Of a DNA stretch of 64,000 nt, positions 17,413 through 26,868 are shown piece by piece. A program made the position numbers and the translations under genes. Under the pieces are notes generated by a model. It saw only the letters and a program-made list of their open reading frames with translations. It made no database searches and was not told the DNA's origin. This stretch comes from CAZAQV01 sp964487255 (GTDB taxonomy: Bacteria > Myxococcota_A > Polyangia > Polyangiales > CAZAQV01): contig CAZAQV010000032.1 of NCBI GenBank assembly GCA_964487255.1, positions 3,521 through 67,520 on the forward strand, in the 5' to 3' direction. Numbering within the stretch: the stretch's first letter is position 1; every line of letters begins with the position of its first letter.

Positions 17413-18429
17413 CTAACGCATGCGCTTGAGGAGCGCGTCCACAAAGCCCTGGGTGTTGAGATGGCCACCCAGATCACGCGTTTTTTCACCTGCGCGAAGG
17501 GCCCCGTTGTAGGCGTGTTTGATCTTGTCGCCAGCCTCGCGACAAGCACTGTCCTCGCGCGTCTCGGCAAGATGGTTGAGCATCATGACGCCGCTCATGA
17601 TGAGCGCCAGAGGGTTGGCCACACCCTGACCGGCGATGTCCGGTGCCGAGCCGTGCACGGCTTCGAACGTCGCGATGTCTTTACCGATGTTGCTGCCGGG
17701 TACAACGCCGAGACCACCGACGAGGCCCGCACACAGGTCGCTCACGACGTCGCCGTACAGGTTTTCCATCACCAGAACGTCGAAGCGCGACGGGTCTTGA
17801 ACGAGGCGCATACAGCCTGCGTCGATAATGTGTTCGTCGTATTCGATGTCGGGGTAGCGCTCGGCGATTTTTTTTCCGCAACGAAGAAACAAGCCATCGC
17901 TCATTTTCATGATGTTGGCTTTGTGGAACGCCGAGACGTGCTTGCGGCCCCGCTCCCGCGCGTAGTGGAAGGCAAAATCGATGATGCGCATGCACGCCGC
18001 CTCGGTCGCAACTTTGATCGACGTGATGACACCCTTGGTAATTTCGTTTTCGATGCCGCTGTAAAGCCCCTCGGTGTTCTCGCGAATTACCACAAGGTCC
18101 ACGTTCTCAAAGCGGGTCGGAACGCCAGCGAGGCTGCGCACGGGCCGAACCGCACCGTACAGATCGAGTTCTTTTCGCAGTGCGACGTTGACGGAGCTGA
18201 AACCCTGGCCCACCGGGGTTGCGCACGGCCCCTTGAGGGCCACACCGGCGGCGCGAACCGCGTCGACCGTAGACGCAGGAAGTGGTTCGCCAACCTGTTC
18301 GAGCGCGCTTACGCCCATGGGGCGCTTGTCCCACTCGATCGGAGCCCCGGCCGCGTCGATCACACGCTGCGCAGCAGACGCCACTTCCGGACCAATCCCG
18401 TCGCCCTCGATCAAGACCACCTTATGCAT
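17413..18429 (-). CDS. icd: NAD-type isocitrate dehydrogenase
   Basis: 338 residues of the isocitrate/isopropylmalate dehydrogenase family. Motifs: the N-terminal VVLIEGDGIGPEV, the substrate loop SSVNVALRKELDLYGAVRP, VVIRENTEGLYSGIE, the KANIMKMSDGLF stretch with the catalytic Lys, the metal-binding DVLVMENLYGDVVSDLCAG, and ATFEAVHGSAPDIAGQGVANP for the cofactor site. The SxN-x2-LRK substrate pattern and length match the short, mitochondrial-IDH3-like NAD isocitrate dehydrogenases better than LeuB; homoisocitrate or 3-isopropylmalate specificity is not excluded. It acts in the TCA cycle (isocitrate to 2-oxoglutarate). It is divergent from kbl across the 87-bp repeat array. Confidence 0.82.
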   Translation of the reverse strand: MHKVVLIEGDGIGPEVASAAQRVIDAAGAPIEWDKRPMGVSALEQVGEPLPASTVDAVRAAGVALKGPCATPVGQGFSSVNVALRKELDLYGAVRPVRSLAGVPTRFENVDLVVIRENTEGLYSGIENEITKGVITSIKVATEAACMRIIDFAFHYARERGRKHVSAFHKANIMKMSDGLFLRCGKKIAERYPDIEYDEHIIDAGCMRLVQDPSRFDVLVMENLYGDVVSDLCAGLVGGLGVVPGSNIGKDIATFEAVHGSAPDIAGQGVANPLALIMSGVMMLNHLAETREDSACREAGDKIKHAYNGALRAGEKTRDLGGHLNTQGFVDALLKRMR

Positions 18430-18476
18430 CCGTACTTCTTCACATTTTCGGAACTCGAATTCAACAGTCTTTACTT

Positions 18477-18742
18477 ATGGCTCTTCGCTAGGCTTTGCTC
18501 NNNNNNNNNNNNNNNNNNNNNNNNNNNNNNNNNNNNNNNNNNNNNNNNNNNNNNNNNNNNNNNNNNNNNNNNNNNNNNNNNNNNNNNNNNNNNNNNNNNN
18601 CGAACCAGGGATTTGCGCTTAGCAAATCCGCTTCTCACAAAGACCGCTCATCGCTCTCCTCCCATGGCTCTTCGCTAGGCTTTGCTCCGAACCAGGGATT
18701 TGCGCTTAGCAAATCCGCTTCTCACAAAGACCGCTCATCGCT
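18477..18742 (+). repeat. Tandem 87-bp repeat array interrupted by the assembly gap
   Basis: The unit starts ATGGCTCTTCGCTAGGC and ends GACCGCTCATCGCT. Copies: a left part at 18477-18500, then the N run, then a right part at 18601-18655, then a full unit from 18664 to 18742. The period is 87 bp. Each unit holds a perfect hairpin, GGATTTGC-GCTTA-GCAAATCC. The base before the gap and the base after it are adjacent bases of the unit. The array fills most of the space between icd and kbl, and its end touches the AAGGT Shine-Dalgarno of kbl. A 19-bp piece recurs at 7459-7477. Confidence 0.85.
18501..18600. other. Scaffold gap of 100 Ns
   Basis: Exactly 100 undetermined bases, the usual placeholder for a gap of unknown size. 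Both sides are the same 87-bp repeat, so the gap probably reflects unresolved tandem copies rather than a missing gene. Its true length cannot be known from this sequence. Confidence 0.97.
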
Positions 18743-18753
18743 AAGGTACCCGC

Positions 18754-19944
18754 GTGGATACGGAATTTCTGCAACAACTCCATTCGCAAACCGAAGCGCT
18801 CAAAGAGGAAGGCTTGTTCAAGGCGGAACGAACGATCACCTCACCCCAATCGGCGGCTATTTCCGTCAAGGGAGGCGAACAGGTCATTAACTTCTGCGCG
18901 AACAACTACCTAGGCCTGGCCAACCACCCGGCGTTGGTTCAGGCCGCAAAAGATGCTCTCGATCGGCGCGGTTACGGGATGGCGTCAGTGCGTTTCATCT
19001 GCGGCACCCAGGACGTCCACCGCGAGCTTGAGTGTCGCATCTCAGGCTTTTTAAAGACCGAGGACACAATCCTTTACTCCTCGTGCTTCGATGCCAACGG
19101 CGGTTTGTTCGAGACCCTACTCGGCCCCGAAGATGCGGTCATCAGTGATGCGCTTAACCACGCCTCGATCATTGATGGCATCCGTCTCTGCAAGGCCAAG
19201 CGCTTTCGCTACGCCAATCGCGATATGGGCGACCTGCGCGCCAAGCTTGAGGAAGCCAAGGATTGCAAGACCAAGCTCATTGCAACCGATGGTGTGTTTT
19301 CGATGGACGGCTACCTGGCGAAGCTCGATGTCATCTGTGACTTGGCGGACGAGTACGGTGCACTCGTGATGGTCGATGACTCACACGCCGTCGGTTTTGT
19401 GGGAGAGAACGGACGTGGGACGCATGAAGCCTGTGGCGTACTCGGACGCGTCGATATCATCACGGGCACGCTTGGCAAGGCCCTGGGCGGCGCATCGGGT
19501 GGTTACACATCGGGACGCAAAGAGATCGTGGGTTGGCTACGCCAACGTTCGCGCCCTTACCTGTTTTCGAACTCGCTCGCTCCGGTAATCGCCTCGACGT
19601 CTCTCAAAGTCTTGGACCTGCTTGAAAGCGGCGGCGAGCTCCGAGAGAAGCTTCGCGACAACAGCCAGCGCTTTCGAGAAAAGATGGGCGCTGCAGGCTT
19701 CAACTTGCTACCCGGCGACCATCCGATCATTCCCGTGATGCTCGGAGATGCGAAGGTCGCAAGTAACATGGCCGACCGCTTGCTCGAGCGTGGCATCTAC
19801 GTGATCGGCTTTTCCTACCCCGTGGTTCCCAAAGGCGAGGCGCGCATCCGCACGCAGATGTCTGCGGCGCACGAACCGGAACACATCGATCGCGCCGTCG
19901 AAGCGTTCACGGAAGTCGGCCGCGAGATGAAAGTCATTTCGTGA
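18754..19944 (+). CDS. kbl: Glycine C-acetyltransferase (2-amino-3-ketobutyrate CoA ligase)
   Basis: 396 residues from a GTG with AAGGT upstream. It is an alpha-oxoamine synthase of the PLP fold-type I family: FCANNYLGLANHP, GYGMASVRFICGTQDVHRELE (kbl-specific), DALNHASIIDGIRLCKA, VMVDDSHAVGFVGENGRGT and the PLP-Lys segment ITGTLGKALGGASGGYTSG. It converts 2-amino-3-oxobutyrate plus CoA to glycine and acetyl-CoA. tdh follows after 31 bp, which completes the two-step threonine-to-glycine route. Its promoter must lie inside or beyond the repeat array just upstream. Confidence 0.96.
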   Translation: MDTEFLQQLHSQTEALKEEGLFKAERTITSPQSAAISVKGGEQVINFCANNYLGLANHPALVQAAKDALDRRGYGMASVRFICGTQDVHRELECRISGFLKTEDTILYSSCFDANGGLFETLLGPEDAVISDALNHASIIDGIRLCKAKRFRYANRDMGDLRAKLEEAKDCKTKLIATDGVFSMDGYLAKLDVICDLADEYGALVMVDDSHAVGFVGENGRGTHEACGVLGRVDIITGTLGKALGGASGGYTSGRKEIVGWLRQRSRPYLFSNSLAPVIASTSLKVLDLLESGGELREKLRDNSQRFREKMGAAGFNLLPGDHPIIPVMLGDAKVASNMADRLLERGIYVIGFSYPVVPKGEARIRTQMSAAHEPEHIDRAVEAFTEVGREMKVIS

Positions 19945-19975
19945 TACGCAGACGTAACCAAATCGGGGGCCACAC

Positions 19976-21001
19976 ATGAAAGCCTTGGTGAAGAGTAGGC
20001 GCGAGGAGGGCATCTGGATGGAGGACATCCCGAAGCCCGAGATCGGTCCCAATGATGTCCTGATCAAGATCAAGAAGACAGCCATCTGCGGCACCGACAT
20101 TCATATCTACAACTGGGACGAGTGGGCCCAAGAAACGATTCCCGTCCCGATGGCGGTCGGCCATGAGTTCGTCGGCGAGATCGCTGAAATGGGTTCGCAC
20201 GTCTACGGCTTCGAGATCGGCGACCGCGTCTCCGGGGAAGGCCATATCACCTGTGGCTACTGCCGAAACTGCCGCGCTGGGCGTCGGCATCTGTGCCGCA
20301 ATACGGTCGGCGTGGGCGTAACCCGACAAGGCGCGTTCGCTGAATACCTTTTACTTCCGGCCTCGAACGCCTGGAAGATTCCCGATGAGATTCCCGACCA
20401 CATCGCGGCCTTTATGGACCCCTACGGCAACGCCGTGCACACGGCGCTCTCGTTCGACCTCGTGGGTGAGGATGTGCTCATTACCGGCGCCGGTCCCATC
20501 GGGTGCATGGCCGTCGCGATTTGCCAGCATGTTGGCGCACGTCACGTCGTCATCACTGACGTGAACCCGTACCGCCTCGAACTTGCCAAAAAGATGGGAG
20601 CTTCGATCGCACTCGACGTCCGAAACGCAACGATTGCGGATGCACAAAAACAGCTCGGCATGCGAGAAGGTTTTGATGTCGGCCTTGAGATGAGCGGTGC
20701 GCCTGCAGCCTTCGGCGCGCTCCTGAAGAACATGAATCACGGCGGTCGCGTCGCCATCCTCGGCATCCCACCCTCGGACATGGCCATCGACTGGAACGAA
20801 GTCATCTTCAAAGGCCTGATTCTCAAGGGCGTCTATGGACGTGAGATGTTCGAGACCTGGTACAAGATGATTAGCATGCTGCAAGGCGGCCTCGATATCT
20901 CCGCCGTGTTCACCCACGAGTTTCCGATCGATGCCTTCCAACAGGGTTTCGACATCATGCGCTCCGGTGAGTCGGGCAAAGTCGTACTCGACTGGGGGTA
21001 G
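19976..21001 (+). CDS. tdh: L-threonine 3-dehydrogenase
   Basis: 341 residues of the zinc-dependent medium-chain dehydrogenase family. Catalytic zinc ligands are seen in ICGTDIHIYNWDEWA and GHEFVGEIAE. The structural zinc lobe has CGYCRNCRAGRRHLC, and the Rossmann motif is VLITGAGPIGCMA. The WDEWA motif and family length mark threonine dehydrogenase, which oxidises threonine to 2-amino-3-oxobutyrate with NAD+. It lies directly after kbl, the enzyme that uses this unstable product. Confidence 0.96.
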   Translation: MKALVKSRREEGIWMEDIPKPEIGPNDVLIKIKKTAICGTDIHIYNWDEWAQETIPVPMAVGHEFVGEIAEMGSHVYGFEIGDRVSGEGHITCGYCRNCRAGRRHLCRNTVGVGVTRQGAFAEYLLLPASNAWKIPDEIPDHIAAFMDPYGNAVHTALSFDLVGEDVLITGAGPIGCMAVAICQHVGARHVVITDVNPYRLELAKKMGASIALDVRNATIADAQKQLGMREGFDVGLEMSGAPAAFGALLKNMNHGGRVAILGIPPSDMAIDWNEVIFKGLILKGVYGREMFETWYKMISMLQGGLDISAVFTHEFPIDAFQQGFDIMRSGESGKVVLDWG

Positions 21002-21065
21002 CGGCTCGACGAACCAGAATTTCCGAAATATTCGAGTTTTCGCCTTCTGCAGCTAGGATCCTCTC

Positions 21066-22676
21066 GTGCCCAGCGTCGAAGAAGCGAGCTCGCCGAACCC
21101 TCGGCCGGCAACAGGAGCGTCCACTTCGTCGCTCATCGGCGGCGCCTCGATCATCGGGGCGGGCATCCTATCGAGCCGCATCCTCGGTCTCGCTCGTGAA
21201 ATGGTGATCGCACGGACCTTTGACAAGTCCGTCACCGACCTATTCTTCGTCGCCTTTACGATTCCCAATGCGCTCCGGCAGGTCGTCGGCGAAGGCGCTG
21301 TATCAGGTGCGTTCGTCCCGGTCTTTACAGAGGTCGAGAACCGAGACGGAAAAGGTGCCTCGGCGTCGTTCGCGGCCGACCTTTATGGCACGATGCTCGT
21401 TCTGCTTCTCGCGCTCTCGACCGCCGGCGTGTTGGCTGCACCGCTTTTGATGTGGGCATACGGTGATGGCTACGAGGGTTGGCGACGCGATCTTGGTCTC
21501 ACGCTCACCCGACTCATCTTCCCCTATATTTTCTTTGCCGGGCTTGGCGCGGTCGCGATGGGTGCGCTCAACGCACGCCGACGATTCGCTGCACCCGCCT
21601 TTGCTCCCGCGATGCTGAACGTCGCCGTGATTGGTGCTGCCCTACTGCTTCCCCCCACAATGCACGAACTGGGATTGCCGCCCGTCGCAGCATTATGCAT
21701 CGGTGCTCTCTTCGGAGGGCTCTTGCAGCTCGCCTTCGTCGTACCCGCGCTGCGACGCGAGAGATTGCCGCTCCTGCCTCGTTTTCGGCGCAGCCCTGCG
21801 GTGGCAAAATGCTTTCGCCTCATGGTCCCGCTGCTCGCGGGCATGGGCGTATATCAGCTCAACATTATCCTCTCACGTCGCTTCGCCTCCGAACTTGAAG
21901 CGGGCTCACAAAGCTACCTATACTACGCGCAGCGACTGACCGACGTTCCACTCGCGGTCTTTTCGATCGCGATTGCATCGGCCGCGCTCCCCGCGCTCTC
22001 GTCGTTACGCGAGTCCGGCAAGCACAACGAAGTGACGGACACATTCTTGCGTTCGGCACGCCTGTCGCTGTTCGTCGCGCTACCCTCCGCAGCGGTCCTC
22101 CTGGTTCTTGCGCAACCCATCATCGCCATCTTTCTTGAAGGCGGACCTTTTGGTGCACTGGAGACACGCAAAACTGCGGCAGCCCTCATGCCTTACGCCT
22201 TCGCGATTGCGGCGGTCGCCGTCCTGCGCGTGGTATTGCCGGTTTTTCATGCCTACAACGACACCAAGACCCCAGTGGTAGCGAGTGCGGCCAACCTCGC
22301 GACGTTCGTGGTTGGGTCACGCATCTTGATGCCAACACTTGAGCATGTCGGCATCGCAGTTGCAGCAGCGGTAGCCTCCTTCGTTCAGCTCCTGTTGTTG
22401 CTCTGGCTGCTGCGCCGCAAACTTCCACACTTGCGGCTGGCACCCTTGCTACCATTTCTGCTGCGAGCGATTCTGGTCCTGCTTCCCACCGTCTCCATAC
22501 TCTGGCTGGGTCGGTACGGAGCAAATGCACTCAACGCGCCAACGATCGAAGTTGCTGTGGTCGCCGGAACGTGCATTTGCGCAGCCGCCACTTACCTGTT
22601 ACTCGCCCGTGTGCTGGGTCTCGAAGAAAGCGCACACGTTCTGGGAATCATTTCTCGAATGCGCCTCAAAAAGTAG
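21066..22676 (+). CDS. murJ: Lipid II flippase MurJ
   Basis: 536 residues from a GTG, with about 14 membrane segments. MurJ/MviN signatures are present: SLIGGASIIGAGILSSRILGLAREM at the N-terminus, FTIPNALRQVVGEGAVSGAFVPVF, and PYIFFAGLGAVAMGALNARRRFAAPAFAP. It flips lipid II across the inner membrane for peptidoglycan synthesis. It is followed at 150 bp by engB. The intergenic stretch 22677-22826 shows no further feature. Confidence 0.94.
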   Translation: MPSVEEASSPNPRPATGASTSSLIGGASIIGAGILSSRILGLAREMVIARTFDKSVTDLFFVAFTIPNALRQVVGEGAVSGAFVPVFTEVENRDGKGASASFAADLYGTMLVLLLALSTAGVLAAPLLMWAYGDGYEGWRRDLGLTLTRLIFPYIFFAGLGAVAMGALNARRRFAAPAFAPAMLNVAVIGAALLLPPTMHELGLPPVAALCIGALFGGLLQLAFVVPALRRERLPLLPRFRRSPAVAKCFRLMVPLLAGMGVYQLNIILSRRFASELEAGSQSYLYYAQRLTDVPLAVFSIAIASAALPALSSLRESGKHNEVTDTFLRSARLSLFVALPSAAVLLVLAQPIIAIFLEGGPFGALETRKTAAALMPYAFAIAAVAVLRVVLPVFHAYNDTKTPVVASAANLATFVVGSRILMPTLEHVGIAVAAAVASFVQLLLLLWLLRRKLPHLRLAPLLPFLLRAILVLLPTVSILWLGRYGANALNAPTIEVAVVAGTCICAAATYLLLARVLGLEESAHVLGIISRMRLKK

Positions 22677-22826
22677 AGAACCTTCGGGCCACGGCGGCGT
22701 CAGTAGCGTATACGGAGACTCCGAGACGCATGTTCGAGCAAAGGCTCACGATCCGCGCACGCCCGTGAACGAGCGATCTTCGCAACGCTCAGCCGATTTT
22801 CCAATCTTGCGCTATGCTGTGCGACC

Positions 22827-23435
22827 ATGACGGACACCACGATCATACGCGATGCCACGTTCGTCGCCTCTGCAGCCACCTTTGAGCAACTGCCCGGGCC
22901 CGTCCACGCTGAAGTGACCTTTGCAGGTCGCTCGAATGTCGGTAAGTCTAGCCTGATCAATTGCTTGGTGAGTCGCAAGAACTTGGTGCGCACAAGCAAC
23001 ACGCCCGGCTGCACGCGCGCCATCAACATCTTTCGCGTCGACTTGAAGGTGCCGGAAGCCAGCCTGGACCTGGTCGACCTTCCAGGATACGGGTTTGCCA
23101 AGCGCAGCAAGAATGAACGCGACCATTGGGCCGTCATGATAGAGACCTTCTTGCGCAACCGGCCTGGCTTGAGGGGCATTGTGTCGCTGGTAGACGCACG
23201 CCGGGGCCTCGACGACGAGGAACGCGACCTCATCAAGTTCGCAAAGGCCGTTGATCAGCCGCTCATCATGGTCGCGACCAAGGTGGACAAGCTGCCAAAA
23301 AGCAAGCGAAAGAACCTCCTCGAAGCGCTGTCCCGGGACGCTGGACGGCGGCTCTTACCGTTTTCGTCGGTGACCGGCGACGGCCGCGACGCCCTCTGGC
23401 AAGCTATCTTAAAAATGGCTCACATCGAAACTTGA
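22827..23435 (+). CDS. engB: Ribosome biogenesis GTPase EngB/YsxC
   Basis: 202 residues with all G motifs: G1 GRSNVGKSSLIN, G2 region TSNTPGCTRAINIF, G3 DLPGYGFA followed by KRSKNERDHW, G4 TKVDKLPKSKR and G5 SSVTGDG. This is the EngB branch of the TrmE-Era-EngA-EngB-Septin GTPases, needed for 50S subunit assembly. The length is typical. The 247 bp after its stop (23436-23682) hold no gene that I can support. Confidence 0.95.
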   Translation: MTDTTIIRDATFVASAATFEQLPGPVHAEVTFAGRSNVGKSSLINCLVSRKNLVRTSNTPGCTRAINIFRVDLKVPEASLDLVDLPGYGFAKRSKNERDHWAVMIETFLRNRPGLRGIVSLVDARRGLDDEERDLIKFAKAVDQPLIMVATKVDKLPKSKRKNLLEALSRDAGRRLLPFSSVTGDGRDALWQAILKMAHIET

Positions 23436-23682
23436 CGACAGAGCCGCACGGTCCCTGAAGGAGCAGGTGTTGGCGCCCACATCGTCGACCAGCGGACCTC
23501 CGAAGTCTTCCGCATCGACCCTTAGTCCACCCCAGATCTTCACAGTCTAGGACTCTAGACAAGCTTGGCGCGTCTTGCGCTCTTCACACAACGACCCACA
23601 TTACCCTATCCGATGAATTGTCGGTGTTCTTTCTCGCTTCGACGGCTCGCTCCGTGGCACGGCGATTGCTCTGACTTCGGAC

Positions 23683-25098
23683 ATGGTGTGTCGAAGAACG
23701 TTCCTCAAAGGTGCGGGACTTAGTAGTGGTGGACTCCTCCTGCCAGGGCTGGATGTTTTTGGGAGCCGCGCCAAAGCGCAAAACAAACCAAAGCGCTTTA
23801 TTGCGGTGATGGGTGCGCTCGGCATGCAAAGCCGACGCTGGGTAACCGGCACGCCGGAAAGCTACCAGCTGGGCGACGCGCTTTCGGCGCTGCAACCGTT
23901 CCGAGATCGCATGCATATTTTTCGAGGCATCCAACCTCGGGTCGCCAATCACTCTGGCACCGCATGTTTTTTGACCGGGAGCCCAGAACTCAACGACTTG
24001 GGCGCACACGCGACGGTGGACCAAGTGATTGCGCGACGTAATCCCCCCGGCGTCTCCCTCAGCGATGGAACGATCTTGCGCTCAATGCACTGCGGGGTCG
24101 GTGTGAAGAGCACAGGTGGCCGGGCAACGATGGTCTACGAGGACACGGGCAAGCCTATTCATCCTGCAAACAACCCAGCGCAACTCTTCGACCGCATCTT
24201 CGCGGGCTCGTCGATTGAACCTGGCCAAGCAGACGCCGCTTCGCTGCGGCGTGCAGTCTCACAAAGCGTCCTCGATGCGCATACCCAAGACTTGGCGGCA
24301 ATCGAGAAAATCGCTGGCACGGAGGACCGGGTGCGACTTCAAGCGCATGCCGATGGGCTGCGCACACTCGAGATGGAACTCGACGCCATCGAAAACGGCG
24401 GGGTGCAGACCGCGCAATGCTCGGCACCGTCTCGCTACAACCCCGACAGCGTATTCGGTGACGTGGACTACGACCGAATCGCCAAGGCCCACGCAAACAT
24501 TATTGCCTCTTCGTTTTCATGCGATGCAACACGGGTTGCTACACTGCAGCTCTTCTTTGACGGAGGTAGCGGCATCGGACTCAGCTTCTTGGAGTCGAAG
24601 TCGCCAGGTATCAACAGTAAGAGTTTGCACGACAACGGCCACGACGCCGGCCCGCACGCGCGCGCATACGAGGATTGGTATGTCAGTATCGTGAGTTACC
24701 TGGCCGAGCAGCTCGACCGGCCCGATCCCTACGACCCAGACGGCGGAACGATCCTCGACAACAGCGTGATCTACTTTGGCTCGAACCTCCACTTCCCGAA
24801 ACACGGCACCGGGCCGAACTACGGAAAGTATGGCGGCCCCGGAGAGCAAGACACCACCGACACACCGTACCTCATGCTCGGCAGCGCAGGCGGAACGTTC
24901 CACGTCAACCGCTACACCGACTATCGCAAGGAAGGTCTTTTTTACGGTGAGAATGCGAACAAATACACCGCCGGTGATGGTCATGTTTACGCGAATCGTC
25001 TTCTGGTAAGCCTGCTGCAAGGTTTTGGCGAGAACGTGGACGCCTTCGGCGCGGACGGCTTTAGCGCCGGTGGAAGCCTTGGCGAGGTGCTGCGATGA
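23683..25098 (+). CDS. DUF1552 secreted protein (Tat-type signal)
   Basis: 471 residues starting CRRTFLKGAGLSSGGLLLPG, which fits a twin-arginine signal peptide. The body matches the DUF1552 family: an early GMGALGMQ-like segment after the signal, FRGIQPRVANHSGTACFLTG (His-rich), QVIARRNPPGVSLSDGT, a central YNPDSVFGDVDYDRIAKAH, and the late HDNGHDAGPHARAYEDWY. The function of DUF1552 proteins is unknown; they occur almost always beside a DUF1592-type protein in Planctomycetes, Verrucomicrobia and Myxococcota. Its stop overlaps the next start by 4 bp, so the pair is translationally coupled. Confidence 0.85.
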   Translation: MVCRRTFLKGAGLSSGGLLLPGLDVFGSRAKAQNKPKRFIAVMGALGMQSRRWVTGTPESYQLGDALSALQPFRDRMHIFRGIQPRVANHSGTACFLTGSPELNDLGAHATVDQVIARRNPPGVSLSDGTILRSMHCGVGVKSTGGRATMVYEDTGKPIHPANNPAQLFDRIFAGSSIEPGQADAASLRRAVSQSVLDAHTQDLAAIEKIAGTEDRVRLQAHADGLRTLEMELDAIENGGVQTAQCSAPSRYNPDSVFGDVDYDRIAKAHANIIASSFSCDATRVATLQLFFDGGSGIGLSFLESKSPGINSKSLHDNGHDAGPHARAYEDWYVSIVSYLAEQLDRPDPYDPDGGTILDNSVIYFGSNLHFPKHGTGPNYGKYGGPGEQDTTDTPYLMLGSAGGTFHVNRYTDYRKEGLFYGENANKYTAGDGHVYANRLLVSLLQGFGENVDAFGADGFSAGGSLGEVLR

Positions 25099-26753
25099 AC
25101 CGGGAATCGCAAAGGCGACTTGCCGTTTATTGGGTCGAATTCTGTCTTGTCGCATGTACTGGCAACCTCAACACCAACATCGAACACGGTCCGGACGGGA
25201 ACAGCGATGCCTCGACCAACGACCCGACTCAACAAACGAATGCGCCGTCGATACCTCAAGACCCGAGCGAACCCCTTCACAAAAGATGGTTGGACGACAC
25301 TGCATCGATGCAGCCGCTGCGACGACTGACGGCATTTCAACTGCAAAACGCGATCGAGGACCTTACTGGCGTCAGGCCAGCGGCCAGCGCGCTCCCCACC
25401 GAGGGGCACCGCGATGGGTTCGTCACCTTCGCGGCTCTTCAAATCACGACTGTCTCTGACCTTCGTGCGCTGCAAACCATGAGTGCGGCGGTTGCTCGCG
25501 ACGTCGACTGGAGCGAGCTCGCCGACTGTTCGGAAACCACCCGCGCTTGCGCGACGCAGCTCATCGAAAACTTTGGCCGACTGGCGTTCCGTCGTCCCGT
25601 TCGCGAAGACGAGGTCTCGCGCTACCTCTCGATCTACGATGCCGGCGTCGCCCTCAGTGAAGAAGTAGCGATGCGCTTCGTGGTTCAGGCCATTCTCTCT
25701 TCGCCTTCGTTTCACTATCGCGAGATGGGACTCAAAGACAGCACGGCGCCGATTGGTTACCGCGCCGCCGAAGCGCTCGCACTCTTTGTGTGGGCATCCG
25801 TACCCGATGCTGAGTTGCTTGATCAAGCAGCTTCCGGCGCGCTCAACACCGCACAAGGCCGACGCGAGGCTGCAACGCGGATGCTGAACGACCCCCGCGC
25901 CCAACGGGCTATCGCGGACTTTCACGCGCAATGGTTAAGGCTCGATCAACTCCCCCAACTTACCCCAGACCCGGATGTCTTTCCCGAATACCGCGACGAA
26001 CTCGCCGGCGCATTTGCCGAGCAGACGCTTCGCTACGCGCAACAGGTGTTCGCGGACGATGGTGATTTCCATTCGCTCTTGATGGGAGACTTTACTTTCG
26101 TCAACCAGGATCTGGCTGAACTCTACGGTTTGAGCATTTCGGGCGACGGGTTCGAGAAGGTTCCGGCGGAGAACCTCCGACGCGGAGTTTTAATGCAAGG
26201 CGCTACATTGGCACGACTATCCTCGCTTACAAGAAGTCAACCCATCTACCGGGGCGACTACATCCTCAAGCACGTGCTTTGTCGTGAGATCGAATTGCCT
26301 GGTGACCTCAATGTCGCCCTTCCTGAGCGCGACCCGCAAAAAAGCTATCGCGAACAGCTTGAGGAGATCACAGGCGTAGGCGCTTGTAACAACTGCCACT
26401 CGCGCATCAACCCGCTCGGCTTTGCGATCGATAACTTCGATGCACTTGGTCGCTACCGTCCTGAGGAAAACGGAGCGACGATTGACACCAGCGGCACTAT
26501 CGTCGGCATCGAAGACGCGGACGGCGCGTTCGCCGATGGCATCGAGATGCTCGAACAGATTGCCGACAGCGAGGTCGCAAAGGAGTGTTACGCGGAAAAG
26601 TGGTACCAATATGCACTTGGTCGCGCGCGGCGTGAGACAGAAGACCAGGCCGCCTTCGACACCATCATGCGCGTACAGGCTCAGAACGGCTACGATTTGC
26701 GATCGCTGCTAGTCGAGATCGCAGCCTCCGATGTTTTCTTACCTACCCCGTAG
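25095..26753 (+). CDS. DUF1592/DUF1588-type protein with a CXXCH site
   Basis: 552 residues. After an N-terminal hydrophobic, Cys-containing stretch (possible lipoprotein signal, VACTG) comes a linker, then the DUF1587-like LRRLTAFQLQNAIEDLTG, a DUF1592 block (YREMGLKDSTAPIGYRAAEALALF) and DUF1588/1585 blocks. Near residue 430 is GACNNCHSRINPLGFAIDNF, a CXXCH motif that in other proteins binds c-type heme. It starts inside the stop of the DUF1552 gene (ATGA). The pair is thought to work outside the cytoplasm, and the role is unknown. Heme attachment is an inference from the motif. Confidence 0.83.
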   Translation: MNRESQRRLAVYWVEFCLVACTGNLNTNIEHGPDGNSDASTNDPTQQTNAPSIPQDPSEPLHKRWLDDTASMQPLRRLTAFQLQNAIEDLTGVRPAASALPTEGHRDGFVTFAALQITTVSDLRALQTMSAAVARDVDWSELADCSETTRACATQLIENFGRLAFRRPVREDEVSRYLSIYDAGVALSEEVAMRFVVQAILSSPSFHYREMGLKDSTAPIGYRAAEALALFVWASVPDAELLDQAASGALNTAQGRREAATRMLNDPRAQRAIADFHAQWLRLDQLPQLTPDPDVFPEYRDELAGAFAEQTLRYAQQVFADDGDFHSLLMGDFTFVNQDLAELYGLSISGDGFEKVPAENLRRGVLMQGATLARLSSLTRSQPIYRGDYILKHVLCREIELPGDLNVALPERDPQKSYREQLEEITGVGACNNCHSRINPLGFAIDNFDALGRYRPEENGATIDTSGTIVGIEDADGAFADGIEMLEQIADSEVAKECYAEKWYQYALGRARRETEDQAAFDTIMRVQAQNGYDLRSLLVEIAASDVFLPTP

Positions 26754-26868
26754 CTTGCTAGAGCAGCCACCAACACGCACCGCGTGATTGTCATAGGTCG
26801 GTCATAGTTCCGTCAATGATCCGGCGCGATGAAATAGCTTCACGGCGGCGCGAGTTTCGCCCCCCGAC

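Noticed and set aside
18477..18742. Possible CRISPR array at the tandem repeat
   Set aside because: The repeats are 87 bp with no unique spacers, and no cas genes are nearby.
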